Shown here: positions 49,838 through 59,112 of the stretch, piece after piece
How the letters are laid out: every line of letters begins with the position of its first letter
How positions within the stretch are numbered: the stretch's first letter is position 1
DNA from: Psychromonas arctica DSM 14288
Lineage (GTDB): Bacteria > Pseudomonadota > Gammaproteobacteria > Enterobacterales > Psychromonadaceae
Direction: 5' to 3'
Length of the DNA stretch: 64,000 nt
Assembly (NCBI RefSeq): GCF_000482725.1
Contig: NZ_AXWP01000030.1
Coordinates: 1-64,000 of the forward strand
Program-made: the position numbers and the translations under genes
The notes under the pieces: model-generated
The model's input: only the letters and a program-made list of their open reading frames with translations
The model's database searches: none
Told to the model about the DNA's origin: nothing

Positions 49838-51054
49838 TGACTCTTTGGCTATCAGCCGGCATCTTATTCGTTTTTGCCGCTATTGCGTTCATCCTGTACC
49901 GTTGGGGTAATATGCAATGTATTGGTGTCACACCAGTGCGTAAGTTTACTTTTATCGCGATCCTATTTACTTCTGGTTTAGATGTAGGTTTGATCATGTT
50001 CCCGCTGACTGAGTTTGCAGGGTATGCAGATTTAGCGACCAGTCCAGAGTATGGCTTCACTAATCCTCTCTCTATTGAGTTTGGGTTTTGGGCCTTCTTA
50101 ATTTGGGCCTTCTACTTTGTCACTTGTTTCTACTTTTGTGTTATTGAACCAAGAGTTAAATTTTTCGAAGTACCACTGATCAAATTCATTAATAATGTGG
50201 TTATTATCGGTACGTGTGCCTTTACTGCTTATTTATTATTAACCAACTTACCTTGGTATTTACCTGGTCTTGGTGATGGCGAATCCATTGTCGGTAGTTT
50301 CTACTTAATTGTATTCTTAGCGATTGCCGCTGCAGTATATTCAAGTACAAGCATCCGTTATGTTCGTATCTTGAGTCTAGGTAGTAGCTGGTTATTTTTC
50401 GCGTTAATCATCATTATGTGGGCAGGCGCTTTCTTATCTGATAATTCAAGTGTAGGTGAGTTCTTTACTACCTTTGGCTTACTAGGTGACTACTTTGGTA
50501 ACCTGCATCACTTTGTATTACCGATCAATGATTACCATGAGTTTTACCTTTACTGGTGGTTTGCTTGGAGCATAATGATTGGCCAATTTACCTCTCGTTT
50601 TGTAAGTGGTATGAGAACTTATCAAGTACTAGCGGCGATGATGATCTTCCCATCTATCCCAATTGCGATTTGGTTTACTGTGCTTTATTACTACAGTGCA
50701 AATGCTATCTCAACAGCAGGTTTTTATAACTTAGCGATGGTGATTGTCGGTATTACGTTTGTGATCAACTCATTAGATTCACTAGTTCGTTTATACACTG
50801 ATAACTTAAACTTAACAGTACAACGCTTTGGTAAAATACCTTATATCGTTGGTAATATTGCTTTATTAAGTGGCCTAACATTATTGTTTAAATTAGACTT
50901 TTTACAAATTCAATGGGTTGGTGCATTAGCAATCGGATTAATCTTAGGATGTTTTGGTTATATATTACTAAGCCATTACCGAAAAGTATCTGATATTGAA
51001 CGTTCGCCAAAAGAGAACAAAATTGACTTTACTAAAATTGAGTTAATGGATTAA
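49837..51054 (+). CDS. compact BCCT-like transporter of the bet operon
   Basis: A 405-residue membrane protein with about 11 helices. The TM8-type block YLYWWFAWSIMIGQF, then SRFVSGMRTYQVL, aligns with WAWWxxWxPFxGMFxARISRGRT of BCCT transporters, and SGLDVGLIMF aligns with the glycine helix GMGIGLxF. It is about 100-150 residues shorter than usual BCCT proteins, lacking an N-terminal helix and the C-terminal tail, and the GxG is changed to G-L-D-V-G. Position after betIBA suggests choline uptake. GGAGG precedes the ATG by seven bases. I am fairly sure of the family and less of the substrate. Confidence 0.75.
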   Translation: MTLWLSAGILFVFAAIAFILYRWGNMQCIGVTPVRKFTFIAILFTSGLDVGLIMFPLTEFAGYADLATSPEYGFTNPLSIEFGFWAFLIWAFYFVTCFYFCVIEPRVKFFEVPLIKFINNVVIIGTCAFTAYLLLTNLPWYLPGLGDGESIVGSFYLIVFLAIAAAVYSSTSIRYVRILSLGSSWLFFALIIIMWAGAFLSDNSSVGEFFTTFGLLGDYFGNLHHFVLPINDYHEFYLYWWFAWSIMIGQFTSRFVSGMRTYQVLAAMMIFPSIPIAIWFTVLYYYSANAISTAGFYNLAMVIVGITFVINSLDSLVRLYTDNLNLTVQRFGKIPYIVGNIALLSGLTLLFKLDFLQIQWVGALAIGLILGCFGYILLSHYRKVSDIERSPKENKIDFTKIELMD

Positions 51055-51120
51055 TACAGACCACAGCGAATACCATTAAATAAGGTGAAAGCCCACGTTT
51101 AATGGTTAAGCGGATGATCC

Positions 51121-51159
51121 AAAAAAGCAGAATAGTGATCTTCACTATTCTGCTTTTTT
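51121..51159. terminator. strong bidirectional terminator
   Basis: AAAAAAGCAGAATAGTGA and its exact complement form an 18-bp stem with a three-base loop, ending in six T. It closes the bet operon and isolates the MarR gene. Confidence 0.95.
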
Positions 51160-51224
51160 ATTACTTTGCACATGAGAGTTACGATTATTTTTGTTATGCT
51201 ACGCAAAAAATAGGGTTGGGATTT

Positions 51225-51704
51225 ATGGAAAAGCACGAACAGTTATTAATTTCTTTACGCCGAGTGATCAGAGCAATCAGTATTCACTCTCGCCAATTAA
51301 ACAAAGAGTCAGGATTAACTGGCCCACAGTTATTAGTCATGAGAAAGATTGATCAACTTGAAGCACCGCTTGCCAAGCAAATTGCCCAAGAAATAACCCT
51401 CAGTGCAGCCACAGTGACAACAATTATTGATAGATTGGAAGCACGTGACTTTGTGATCAGAACGCGCAGTAAAACAGATAAACGTAAAGTGCATTTATCA
51501 CTCAGTGAAGCAGGTAAAGCCGTTTTAAGCTCTTCCCCTCAGCCTTTACAAGAACACTTTATTAAACGTTATCAACATCTTGAAGAGTGGGAACAAAGCC
51601 AACTATTATCAGCCGTAGAGCGAATTGCTTCAATGATGGATGCAACTGAACTTGATGCCGCTCCAGTATTACTAGTGGGCACCATTCAAGACGGCGAGTC
51701 TTAA
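51225..51704 (+). CDS. CosR/EctR-like MarR-family regulator
   Basis: A 159-residue winged-helix regulator. The N terminus MEKHEQLLISLRRVIRAI, SRQLNKESGLTGPQLLVMRKI, LSAATVTTIIDRLEARDFVIR and the wing SKTDKRKVHLSLS, ending with LDAAPVLLVG, match the salinity-responsive CosR/EctR group that controls compatible-solute genes in Vibrio and halophiles. The frame extends upstream to 51102, but that extension overlaps the terminator, so 51225 is the start (AGGGTTGGGATTT upstream). Its place beside the choline locus supports a role in osmotic control. Confidence 0.85.
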   Translation: MEKHEQLLISLRRVIRAISIHSRQLNKESGLTGPQLLVMRKIDQLEAPLAKQIAQEITLSAATVTTIIDRLEARDFVIRTRSKTDKRKVHLSLSEAGKAVLSSSPQPLQEHFIKRYQHLEEWEQSQLLSAVERIASMMDATELDAAPVLLVGTIQDGES

Positions 51705-51819
51705 GAAAACAATACAACCCTTTTTTCCTCTCTATCAATCAGCTCGTTGAGTAAGAAGTAACGAGCCATCTAAGACTACTTACTAACTGATTGCCTATTA
51801 ACTCATTGTCAAAAGCCAA

Positions 51820-52656
51820 TCAAATAACCTGTTTGACTTGTGCTAGTTGGTGTTTAAAAATTTCATCTAACGACTTAATGCTGTTAGTGGCTAGAGCAAA
51901 GTATTGATCCTGTGTGATAGTTATTTTATCCGCCTGAATTAAGTCGCTTTTAATCGTTTCCATTAAACACTGCATAGTCGCAAAGGCAGTGGTTAATAAC
52001 GCCTTATGCTGTTCGCTTTCACTGTCTAATGAACCTAGTTTAGGTAAGGTTTCATTAATTATTTTTTGCATATTTTGTTGTAAAAAAGATAACCGAATTT
52101 TATCGACACTAGAGCATATTTTACGGGTCGCAATCCCTGTTCCAATCGCTCTAGACTGCCCAATCATCTCCGTGGTTTGCACCAATTCACGCCACACAAA
52201 ACCAATATGAGCTAGCGCTTGTAATGACATCGCATTAAGATGTTTATGTTCTGCTTCATCTTCCAAAAGATATAATAAATTAGCAATCATTTGCGTATGT
52301 TGTTTAAAGTTATTATCGGCATCATTGGTATTACCCGGTTGATTTATACGCGCCCAATGGTCAACAAAGGAGTCCCAACGTCCATTTTCATCCGCCGCCA
52401 TATCTTGTTGTAAATATTTAATGTCACTATCAGCTTGTTGTTCAAAAGTCAGTAACATCGCTTGTTTACTTTGATCTCCATTTAACCAAGCAGAGCTTAA
52501 TCCTCGATGTGTTTGTACTGCTCCAATCAACGACTTTAAATAAGCTATATTCGCCAGGCCTCGCACTTGTAATGCTTTTTTCTGTTTGGTTTTATAGTGA
52601 TGTAACAAGATTACAACCAACACCATCAGCAATAAAATAACAATATAGATTGCCAT
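51820..52656 (-). CDS. membrane-tethered NIT-like sensor protein
   Basis: A 278-residue protein with one N-terminal helix (about 2-20) followed by KTKQKK, so the rest should be cytoplasmic. The soluble part resembles the nitrate/nitrite-sensing NIT domain: VQTHRGLSSAWLNGD in the first half and MIGQSRAIGTGIATR in the second, the two arginine-bearing helices that bind anion in NasR-type domains. It has no HAMP, kinase, ANTAR or methyl-accepting part. I start at ATG 52656, six bases after GAGGG. It lies 26 bases after the chemoreceptor gene on the same strand, so both are probably one operon. Confidence 0.7.
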   Translation of the reverse strand: MAIYIVILLLMVLVVILLHHYKTKQKKALQVRGLANIAYLKSLIGAVQTHRGLSSAWLNGDQSKQAMLLTFEQQADSDIKYLQQDMAADENGRWDSFVDHWARINQPGNTNDADNNFKQHTQMIANLLYLLEDEAEHKHLNAMSLQALAHIGFVWRELVQTTEMIGQSRAIGTGIATRKICSSVDKIRLSFLQQNMQKIINETLPKLGSLDSESEQHKALLTTAFATMQCLMETIKSDLIQADKITITQDQYFALATNSIKSLDEIFKHQLAQVKQVI

Positions 52657-52682
52657 ATCCATCCCTCTTAACTTATTTTTTG

Positions 52683-53846
52683 TTAAATTATTTGTGTTAA
52701 TGATTTGAGATGAGCCGCAACCGTTTCAGCTTGTTTTGCAACATCAGCATTAGCAATTGCCCCTTGTACTACTCGCTCTATATGTTCACTAATTTCATTG
52801 GTGGCGAGAGTCTGCTGCGCAACATTATCAGTGACAGTTTGCATCTTCTCTCTCACGTCTAAATTTGCACTCTCTATTTCTTGTAAAGATTGATCCACTA
52901 AGTTTGCACCTTGCTCACACTGCGTTGATTGAGTAACCACTTTCGCCATACTCGTACTTATTTTATGACTTTGGTTTTTGACCAAATCGACATTTTTAAC
53001 AATATCATCAGCTGCAATACGTGAACGCAAAGCGAGCGCTCTAACTTCATCAGCGACCACCGCAAAACCTCGTCCTAATTCACCAGCGCGAGCAGCTTCA
53101 ATAGAAGCATTTAATGCTAATAAGTTAGTTTGATCTGTGATCCCTTGGATAGATTGAGATATCTCAGCAACGCTGTTGGCTAATGTCATTAAAACATCGA
53201 TATCGCCAGCCGTTTGATTTGCTTCAAATACAACACTCTTTAAAGATAATTTAAGATCAACAATAGATGCACGGCCTTTTTCAGCAGTATCAAATGCATG
53301 TTGAGATGAAAGATGTACCTCACGAATCCCCCCATTTACCTCACTTAAAGAAGCACTCATCTCAGTGATAGCAGCGGCGGTTGAATTAGTCGCATTAGAT
53401 TGTTTTTGTACGTTTTCTGCAACGGTATGTGCAGTATCGATCACTTGAATGGCAGAGTAAGAAACTTCATTTAATCTATCTTTATATTTATCATTTACTC
53501 GCCCTAATTCTCGATAAGAAGCGAGCAGTTGGTCAATAAAATGTGCTGTAATTAAATGACTTGTTTGCAGGCCTCGGTAATCGAAGCTATCCGCATTTAA
53601 TAAACGAAACATTTGCTTAAAAGAGTGCAATTCATTATTGATCGCCATCACTAGTGCAATGGATAAATAAAATAAAATGGCTAACTCTATTGATAACACA
53701 TGCACTGAAATTTGTTCAGGGAAGTTAACGATCACAATCTGTGTAGCAATAATCACAGAGAGCAGACCCATATAAATACTGAGCATGGCTTTAAAACCAG
53801 CGAAATGAATAATTTTTTGTACGGGAATAGAGAATAGTTGATACAT
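52683..53846 (-). CDS. chemoreceptor lacking a ligand-binding domain
   Basis: A 387-residue methyl-accepting chemotaxis protein. Two transmembrane helices (about 20-40 and 50-70) are joined by some ten residues, so no periplasmic sensor exists. The cytoplasmic part keeps the signalling hairpin tip [40 protein letters not shown] precedes the ATG by six bases. The following gene encodes a NIT-like sensor without an output domain, which could supply the missing input. Otherwise it might sense membrane or cytoplasmic state. Confidence 0.88.
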   Translation of the reverse strand: MYQLFSIPVQKIIHFAGFKAMLSIYMGLLSVIIATQIVIVNFPEQISVHVLSIELAILFYLSIALVMAINNELHSFKQMFRLLNADSFDYRGLQTSHLITAHFIDQLLASYRELGRVNDKYKDRLNEVSYSAIQVIDTAHTVAENVQKQSNATNSTAAAITEMSASLSEVNGGIREVHLSSQHAFDTAEKGRASIVDLKLSLKSVVFEANQTAGDIDVLMTLANSVAEISQSIQGITDQTNLLALNASIEAARAGELGRGFAVVADEVRALALRSRIAADDIVKNVDLVKNQSHKISTSMAKVVTQSTQCEQGANLVDQSLQEIESANLDVREKMQTVTDNVAQQTLATNEISEHIERVVQGAIANADVAKQAETVAAHLKSLTQII

Positions 53847-54190
53847 TTTTCACTCGACAATGATCATGATTATTACTAATTAGTTACAAAAACCGTACCA
53901 CAATTTAAACCCATGATAACTAAAGATAATAATATTTATGTTGATTAACGAAGGTGATAAATTGGTGCATTACTTTAGAAAAAGTATCAGATTAGTGCGT
54001 AACCACAGAGCAGCATTACAGTAAGATAGTACTAGTCAGATATCGAAAGTTAGATAACGGCAGTTTAATAATCTCAGTTAGATGCTTTTTATTAGATAAT
54101 TGGCGTTAGATAGTGCCAGTTAGGTGATTGCGAATAAATCACTGTAACCAGGTAATAATTAGTAAAACCAATGGTAGAAATAGGTCATTC
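53847..54190. other. intergenic region with GTTAGAT-type repeats
   Basis: From about 54040 to 54130 variants of GTTAGAT recur (GTTAGATAAC, GTTAGATGC, ATTAGATAA, GTTAGATAG, GTTAGGTGA), each about 18-28 bases apart. No gene seen. Confidence 0.45.
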
Positions 54191-54230
54191 AGACCTTACA
54201 AGTTTAATTGCAATAAACCTTGTAAGGTCT
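54191..54230 (-). terminator. strong hairpin after the phytase-like gene
   Basis: AGACCTTACAAG-TTTA pairs with TAAA-CCTTGTAAGGTCT with one bulged base, 16 pairs. There is no strong U tract, so its identity as a terminator for the minus-strand gene is probable only. Confidence 0.5.
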
Positions 54231-54316
54231 GCTCTACTCATTGAAAAATCTGCCCCAATGACTGAGTAAAGGTATGAGTAAAGATGTTGAGTAAAGTTAA
54301 TAAATAGAGCTGTTGA

Positions 54317-55729
54317 TTAATCGCTAAGCAAATTCTTTTTAATAATGAAAAGACGATTACTATCTATGGTGTTTTTATCCAGATACTTTTGCTCTAATTT
54401 CCCGTCCGTTGACCAAGTCGCAAAATCATCATCATTTAATACGCCTAAGTGTTGATCATCAATAATCCATAAACCTTCCATTTTATCGTGTGCGTAACCC
54501 ACTTCATTAACCATATCAATGATCAACTTTTTAGTGACCGGTTTAATACCCTTTTCAGCGAGCGCATCCCAGCCTTTTTCCTGTGCATACTGCTCTAATG
54601 TCAGTCCATCAATCAATAATCCACGGCTCTCATCATGCATAATGGTTGAAGATAAAGCCACCTTAGATAATGCGGTTCCTGAGCGAAGATCAATACGATA
54701 GATTTGCTTTTGTGCATTAGGGTTTGCATTTTTAGGCCCGCCAAACAGAAAACTGCCATCTCGTTCAATGACTAAAAACTTATTGGCTGTCAATGCGGCG
54801 ATTTCAGAGTTTGCATTCTCATTTTTCTGTTGGCGATACAAATACTGCTCAGTTTCACCATTATTTAAATTGATACTAACAATCCGTGTAAGGTCGCCTT
54901 TTTGTGCTGCTTTATTAGGGTTTTTCATGGTGGATTGCATAATACCCACCAGCGTACTTTCATCAGGTGTGATCGCCAACCCTTCCATACCGCGATTAGC
55001 ACGACGATGTTGAAAGACAGCAGGTAAATGCAATAAAGCACGACTATCATCTTTGAACGCATTAATACGAGTCATCTCTATACCATTATGATCAAAGTGA
55101 ACAATATGTGGGCCGTATTCATCACTTACCCAAAATGTGCCATCTTTTAAAGCGACTAATCCTTCACCGTCCAGCCCATAATCATCTAACTTAATAGGGT
55201 TTGAGGTTACGTTATACGGTAATTTATCATTAACTAACACCGGGTTTCCATCTGCATGGTAAGGTGTTTCACCTGTCCCTCCCAATGCAGAACTATTAGG
55301 TAAACCAGAGATCAGACTGCCATCCGGACGTTTTAATAAAATGTCTTTTAACTGCACAATCTTGCCGTTAGTTTTTACTTCAAATAAACCAATGCGTGGC
55401 GTGAAATCTGCCACTGGAAAGCTTTTACCTTTTCCATAATCACCTTGGTGGTTCGCATTGGGGCCACGATCTGTTAACGCATAAAACTGGTTAGCTTGTG
55501 TAGGGTGAGCAGTCATTGCTGAACCATAGCCTCCGTTGCGGATCTCAAGGGGCAATTGTGTTTTTGCATCTTTTAAGTCGGCACGTAATACAGAATGGGG
55601 TAATTCACTGCCTAGCTGAGGAAACGTTTCTAAAATCTCATCCATCTCTGCGGCTATCCCTCGATTAACATAACCAAATAACACCACTGCAGAAAGCACA
55701 CTCACTAAACCTATTTTATTTATTAACAT
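54317..55729 (-). CDS. secreted esterase-like protein of the phytase family
   Basis: A 470-residue periplasmic protein with a signal peptide ending in GIAA-E. It is of the PF13449 type (esterase-like activity of phytase), a six-bladed propeller fold: MTAHPTQANQFYALTDRGP, LDGEGLVALKDGTFWVSDEYGPHIVHF, GMEGLAITPDESTLVGIMQS and GLLIDGLTLEQ. Substrates vary and are often not known; a role in releasing phosphate from organic esters fits the glp genes nearby but is inference. It is monocistronic. Confidence 0.85.
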   Translation of the reverse strand: MLINKIGLVSVLSAVVLFGYVNRGIAAEMDEILETFPQLGSELPHSVLRADLKDAKTQLPLEIRNGGYGSAMTAHPTQANQFYALTDRGPNANHQGDYGKGKSFPVADFTPRIGLFEVKTNGKIVQLKDILLKRPDGSLISGLPNSSALGGTGETPYHADGNPVLVNDKLPYNVTSNPIKLDDYGLDGEGLVALKDGTFWVSDEYGPHIVHFDHNGIEMTRINAFKDDSRALLHLPAVFQHRRANRGMEGLAITPDESTLVGIMQSTMKNPNKAAQKGDLTRIVSINLNNGETEQYLYRQQKNENANSEIAALTANKFLVIERDGSFLFGGPKNANPNAQKQIYRIDLRSGTALSKVALSSTIMHDESRGLLIDGLTLEQYAQEKGWDALAEKGIKPVTKKLIIDMVNEVGYAHDKMEGLWIIDDQHLGVLNDDDFATWSTDGKLEQKYLDKNTIDSNRLFIIKKNLLSD

Positions 55730-55968
55730 TGGAGACCTTAAGGTTGATTATTTTATGCCTTAAAAGTACGTAATAAATATGACGATTTAATGAATTCTGT
55801 AGATAAATAACGAACAATGGCGATCTAAAACATCGCTAATGTGGGTTTTGATGAAGAAGAGAAATAAAGCGAATAAAGCATAGTTAATCGATCTATTTGG
55901 AAGTACTTAAAACAACCATAACTTAGTAGCAGAGTCACGGAATAGTGAGTCATAAAAGAATCTAGTCA

Positions 55969-57720
55969 TTAATCTACTTTACCAAGCTCTGATTCCTTGA
56001 GGGATGTTTCATTGTCGATTAATGCTTCATTACTACCGAGTGATTGATTGCGATTTATTTGATTAGAATCTGACTCATAAAAATGAATCGAGCTTCGCTC
56101 TGGATCTTTTGATTGATACATAGCATGGTCAGCTTTTTCAATTAAATCAACCGATGTTGTCGCATCATCCGGATATATCGCGATGCCAATAGACGAGCCT
56201 ATTTGTAGATGATTATCATCGATTTCAATAGGCTCTTTAATGGAATTAATAATACGTTCAGCAAGGTGCAATATTTCCTCTTTATGTAACGGATTATCCA
56301 TCACAAAAATAAACTCATCCCCACCCAAGCGAGCGACAATATCAGACTGCCTAACCAAGTCTAACAATCGACTAGAGATAACTTTAAGTAATTCGTCACC
56401 AGTATTATGACCAAAGGAATCATTAATTAATTTAAACCCATCGAGGTCTAAAAACATGACCGCGAGTTTATTATGCCTACGTTTACTACCAATGATTTTT
56501 TGACCCAAACGTTCCATTAACAAAGTACGGTTAGGTAAATCTGTTAATGCATCATAAAAAGCTAAATGCTTTAAACTCTCATCTTTATGCCAAAGATCGG
56601 TAATATCACTGAACACAGAAATATACCTGATTGTTTTACCCTCTTCGTCTTTCACCATACTGATATTTAAACGGACTAAAAAGATATCTCCACTTTTACG
56701 ACGGTTCCAGATCTCGCCAGACCACTTACCATGTTTTTTTAGTTCTGCCCATAAAGCCGTATAAAAATCATCATTTTGTCGATAAGACTTCAAAATATTC
56801 GGAGTTAAACCAATCGCTTCTTCAGCGGAATAACCAGTAATATGAGTAAAAGCAGGATTCACAGACAAAATAAATCCGTTAATATCGGTAATCAAGACGC
56901 CATCAACAGTACTATCAAACACACAGGTTGCTAACTTTAATTGCGCCTCTGTTTCTTTTAATTCGGTCACTTCGCTGGATTGAATAGCAAACCCGATTAC
57001 CGATCCATCACTATCAAAATCAGGAATATACTGCGCAAGGATACTACCTTTAGTACCATCTGTTTTTTGCAGTGTACGTTCAAAACGCTGTGCTTTTCCG
57101 GCTAAAACATTTTTAATGTGTGGTTCATTTAAGCTATACAGCGCTTCCCCTGCCAACTCCTTAAAAGAGATACCGATAAGGTCTTTAGGGTGTTGAGTAT
57201 GCCATTCACTAAAGGCTTTATTTGCAAATTGGCAATTGAGTTCTTTATCCCAATAACCAATCATATTGGGCATAGAGTCGATCAATTTAGTAATAAACTG
57301 ATGCTCATGTTGATCTGATTGATGTGCCTGTTTGGATTGTACTAATTGTGCTTTATAGCGTTGCAATAAGCCGTGTAAGTAAGAAATATAACTGCAAATA
57401 ATAATAAATAAGGACATTTCCAAAAGATCGAAAACATTATTAATCAGGGGATATGTCGATATTAAGGGCCAAATAAAAAATAACGTAAAAGGCGTTAAGA
57501 AGGTTGCGATAAAGCCTGCGGCGATACCACCGTATAATGTTGCTAATATGACCGCTGGATAAAAAATAAACCAAGTGATCTCTTTTTCAATAAACGGTAA
57601 CGACCAAGTAAGTAACAGAGAAGCAAAACTGATTAACACCAGTGCAATGATAAAGTGTTTAACATGTTTTAAGCAAAAAGATTGCGCATTAACGATGCCG
57701 ATATTTTTCATTCCATTCAT
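55969..57720 (-). CDS. PAS-GGDEF diguanylate cyclase
   Basis: A 583-residue protein making cyclic di-GMP. The N terminus has about four membrane helices of DUF4118-like type (residues 15-110). Two PAS domains follow (around 135-255, with MPNMIGYWDKELN, and 265-385, with VDGVLITDINGFILSVNPAFTHITGY). The GGDEF domain (about 395-560) keeps the catalytic ARLGGDEFIFVM and the inhibitory RxxD site as RQSD five residues before it. No EAL domain exists. ATG at 57720 is preceded by GAGG five bases away; the ATG at 57744 has none. Confidence 0.92.
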   Translation of the reverse strand: MNGMKNIGIVNAQSFCLKHVKHFIIALVLISFASLLLTWSLPFIEKEITWFIFYPAVILATLYGGIAAGFIATFLTPFTLFFIWPLISTYPLINNVFDLLEMSLFIIICSYISYLHGLLQRYKAQLVQSKQAHQSDQHEHQFITKLIDSMPNMIGYWDKELNCQFANKAFSEWHTQHPKDLIGISFKELAGEALYSLNEPHIKNVLAGKAQRFERTLQKTDGTKGSILAQYIPDFDSDGSVIGFAIQSSEVTELKETEAQLKLATCVFDSTVDGVLITDINGFILSVNPAFTHITGYSAEEAIGLTPNILKSYRQNDDFYTALWAELKKHGKWSGEIWNRRKSGDIFLVRLNISMVKDEEGKTIRYISVFSDITDLWHKDESLKHLAFYDALTDLPNRTLLMERLGQKIIGSKRRHNKLAVMFLDLDGFKLINDSFGHNTGDELLKVISSRLLDLVRQSDIVARLGGDEFIFVMDNPLHKEEILHLAERIINSIKEPIEIDDNHLQIGSSIGIAIYPDDATTSVDLIEKADHAMYQSKDPERSSIHFYESDSNQINRNQSLGSNEALIDNETSLKESELGKVD

Positions 57721-58350
57721 GCCCACCTCTTTTATTATTAGCATAAATATAACATTGTACTAATAAATGACATTCACCAACGACATGTTTATTTTGATTT
57801 AGTAGCCCCAAAAACATAGAAAAAATTATAAAAAAGAACAAATATCGTACAATAAAATAGCCTATTTTGAGGTAAAAGTTAATTTAAATACGTTATCTTG
57901 CTAAGGAAGATTGATCCGTCATTGATTATTACTCTCATTGCATAGAATAAATGGGCCTTCAGCAGTGGCTTGTAAGATGACTAAGATGACGATCATGTGA
58001 TTGTAATGAGAAGAGCTTGTTATCAAAGAACTTTACAATAAAAAGACCCTGTAATGGAAAAGCTGAGGATTATCATGAGTCATCTTTAAGTACAGGTATT
58101 ATTAAATTAAAATAGATCTGCGATTGGTATAAGCATCTGATTGTTTGATAACCAGGCTTGATTGGTGCCAATTGTTAATTTCAAATTTTTTATCTTCGAT
58201 TTTATTTAAAATTAATTTCGACATTCCTTGACCAACGGTATGTTTTTTAGTCTAACCTGATTATGGTAAAAGAGTATTTGAACTAGAACCCGTTATAGAG
58301 CAAAAATAAAACCTGTTCCAGTGATTTTTATTAGTCACCTAAAAGGTTAA
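57721..58350. other. long intergenic region with a possible gene remnant
   Basis: No intact gene seen in about 630 bases. On the minus strand 58102-58224 reads as a 40-codon frame with coding-like composition (begins MSKLILNKIEDKKFEINNWH); immediately upstream the frame has a TAG stop. It may be the degraded end of a protein interrupted by the IS200-like element or a chance frame. Confidence 0.3.
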
Positions 58351-58356
58351 AACCAT

Positions 58357-58368
58357 CGGCTTTAGCCG
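58357..58368. repeat. left-end hairpin of the IS200-like element
   Basis: CGGCT-TT-AGCCG forms a perfect stem with a two-base loop, followed at once by AGCT-TT-AGCT. IS200/IS605 elements carry small subterminal hairpins recognised by TnpA rather than inverted repeats. The similar GGTCTTTAGTCC at 58849-58860 flanks the gene on the other side. Confidence 0.55.
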
Positions 58369-58412
58369 GTCAGCTTTAGCTATAATCTCTCTATTAGTGT
58401 TAGGAGGTAGTT

Positions 58413-58841
58413 ATAGATTATAGATATGGCAGTCATACAGTTTTTAAAATTCAATATCACTTTGTTTTTGTGACTGAATATAGATACCAAGTATTACAAG
58501 GTGATATTGGTTTGAAAGTAAGAGAATTAGTTCTGCAAACATGTAATGCCTTTTCAATTGAAATTTTGAAAGGAGTTGTGAGTAAGGATCATGTTCATCT
58601 TGTAATTTCAGCGCCACCGAATATGGCACCCAGTGAAACAATGAGAAGAATTAAAGGGCGTTCATCTGCTAAATTATTTGAGAGTTTCCCCGATCTTAAA
58701 AAGAGATATTGGGGACATCATTTCTGGGCTAGGGGATACTTCTGTGTAACATCAAGAGATGTTACAGAAGAAATAATTAAAGAATATCTAGAGCACCACT
58801 TTGAAGTTAAAGGTGACGACAATTTTAGAACAGAAGGTTAA
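58413..58841 (+). CDS. tnpA: IS200-type Y1 transposase TnpA
   Basis: Full-length reading gives 142 residues. HVHLVIS is the HUH metal site, IKEYLEHHF holds the catalytic tyrosine and RRIKGRSSAKLFE, KKRYWGHHFWARGYF are family hallmarks. The homologous N terminus continues upstream as GSHTVFKIQYHFVFVT, back to an ATA codon at 58413 placed five bases after AGGAGG, with a stop at 58401. The first canonical start in frame is GTG at 58470, which would lose the first beta strand. Either ATA is used, or the start codon has mutated and the gene is silent. Confidence 0.75.
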   Translation: MDYRYGSHTVFKIQYHFVFVTEYRYQVLQGDIGLKVRELVLQTCNAFSIEILKGVVSKDHVHLVISAPPNMAPSETMRRIKGRSSAKLFESFPDLKKRYWGHHFWARGYFCVTSRDVTEEIIKEYLEHHFEVKGDDNFRTEG

Positions 58842-58987
58842 TTCAACGGGTCTTTAGTCCATAAAACAAAACCAATAGAAATAAAAAAGCGCAGAACACG
58901 TCAATCTGTAGCAAGTAAAAGATTGCCAATGAAAGAAAGTTAATTCGAATCACTATAGCGTATTTGAGAGATTAATATGGTGGTAGA

Positions 58988-59020
58988 AAAAAGCTTGAAA
59001 ACAATATTTTCAAGCTTTTT
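58988..59020. terminator. bidirectional terminator
   Basis: AAAAAGCTTGAAAA pairs with TTTTCAAGCTTTTT around a short loop. It lies 93 bases past the stop of the NRAMP-like gene on the minus strand and also closes the plus-strand side. Confidence 0.88.
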
Positions 59021-59112
59021 ATTTATCGAAGTATTAAGTAACACTTTGAAAATTTATAATAGACTATGAATCATGGTTTATAGATCAAGAGTTAGGTTAA
59101 GAGATGTTTAAG

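Larger units (their letters stand above)
58345..58862 (+). mobile_element. IS200/IS605-type insertion sequence
   Basis: The element consists of a Y1 transposase flanked by small TTTAG-loop hairpins (58357-58368 left, about 58849-58860 right). Exact ends cannot be set from one copy; typical elements have no terminal repeats and insert 3' of a short tetra- or pentanucleotide. No tnpB is present. Boundaries are approximate. Confidence 0.6.

Noticed and set aside
51102-51224. Upstream extension of the CosR-like MarR gene
   Set aside because: It runs through an 18-bp bidirectional terminator stem, so it cannot be part of the protein.
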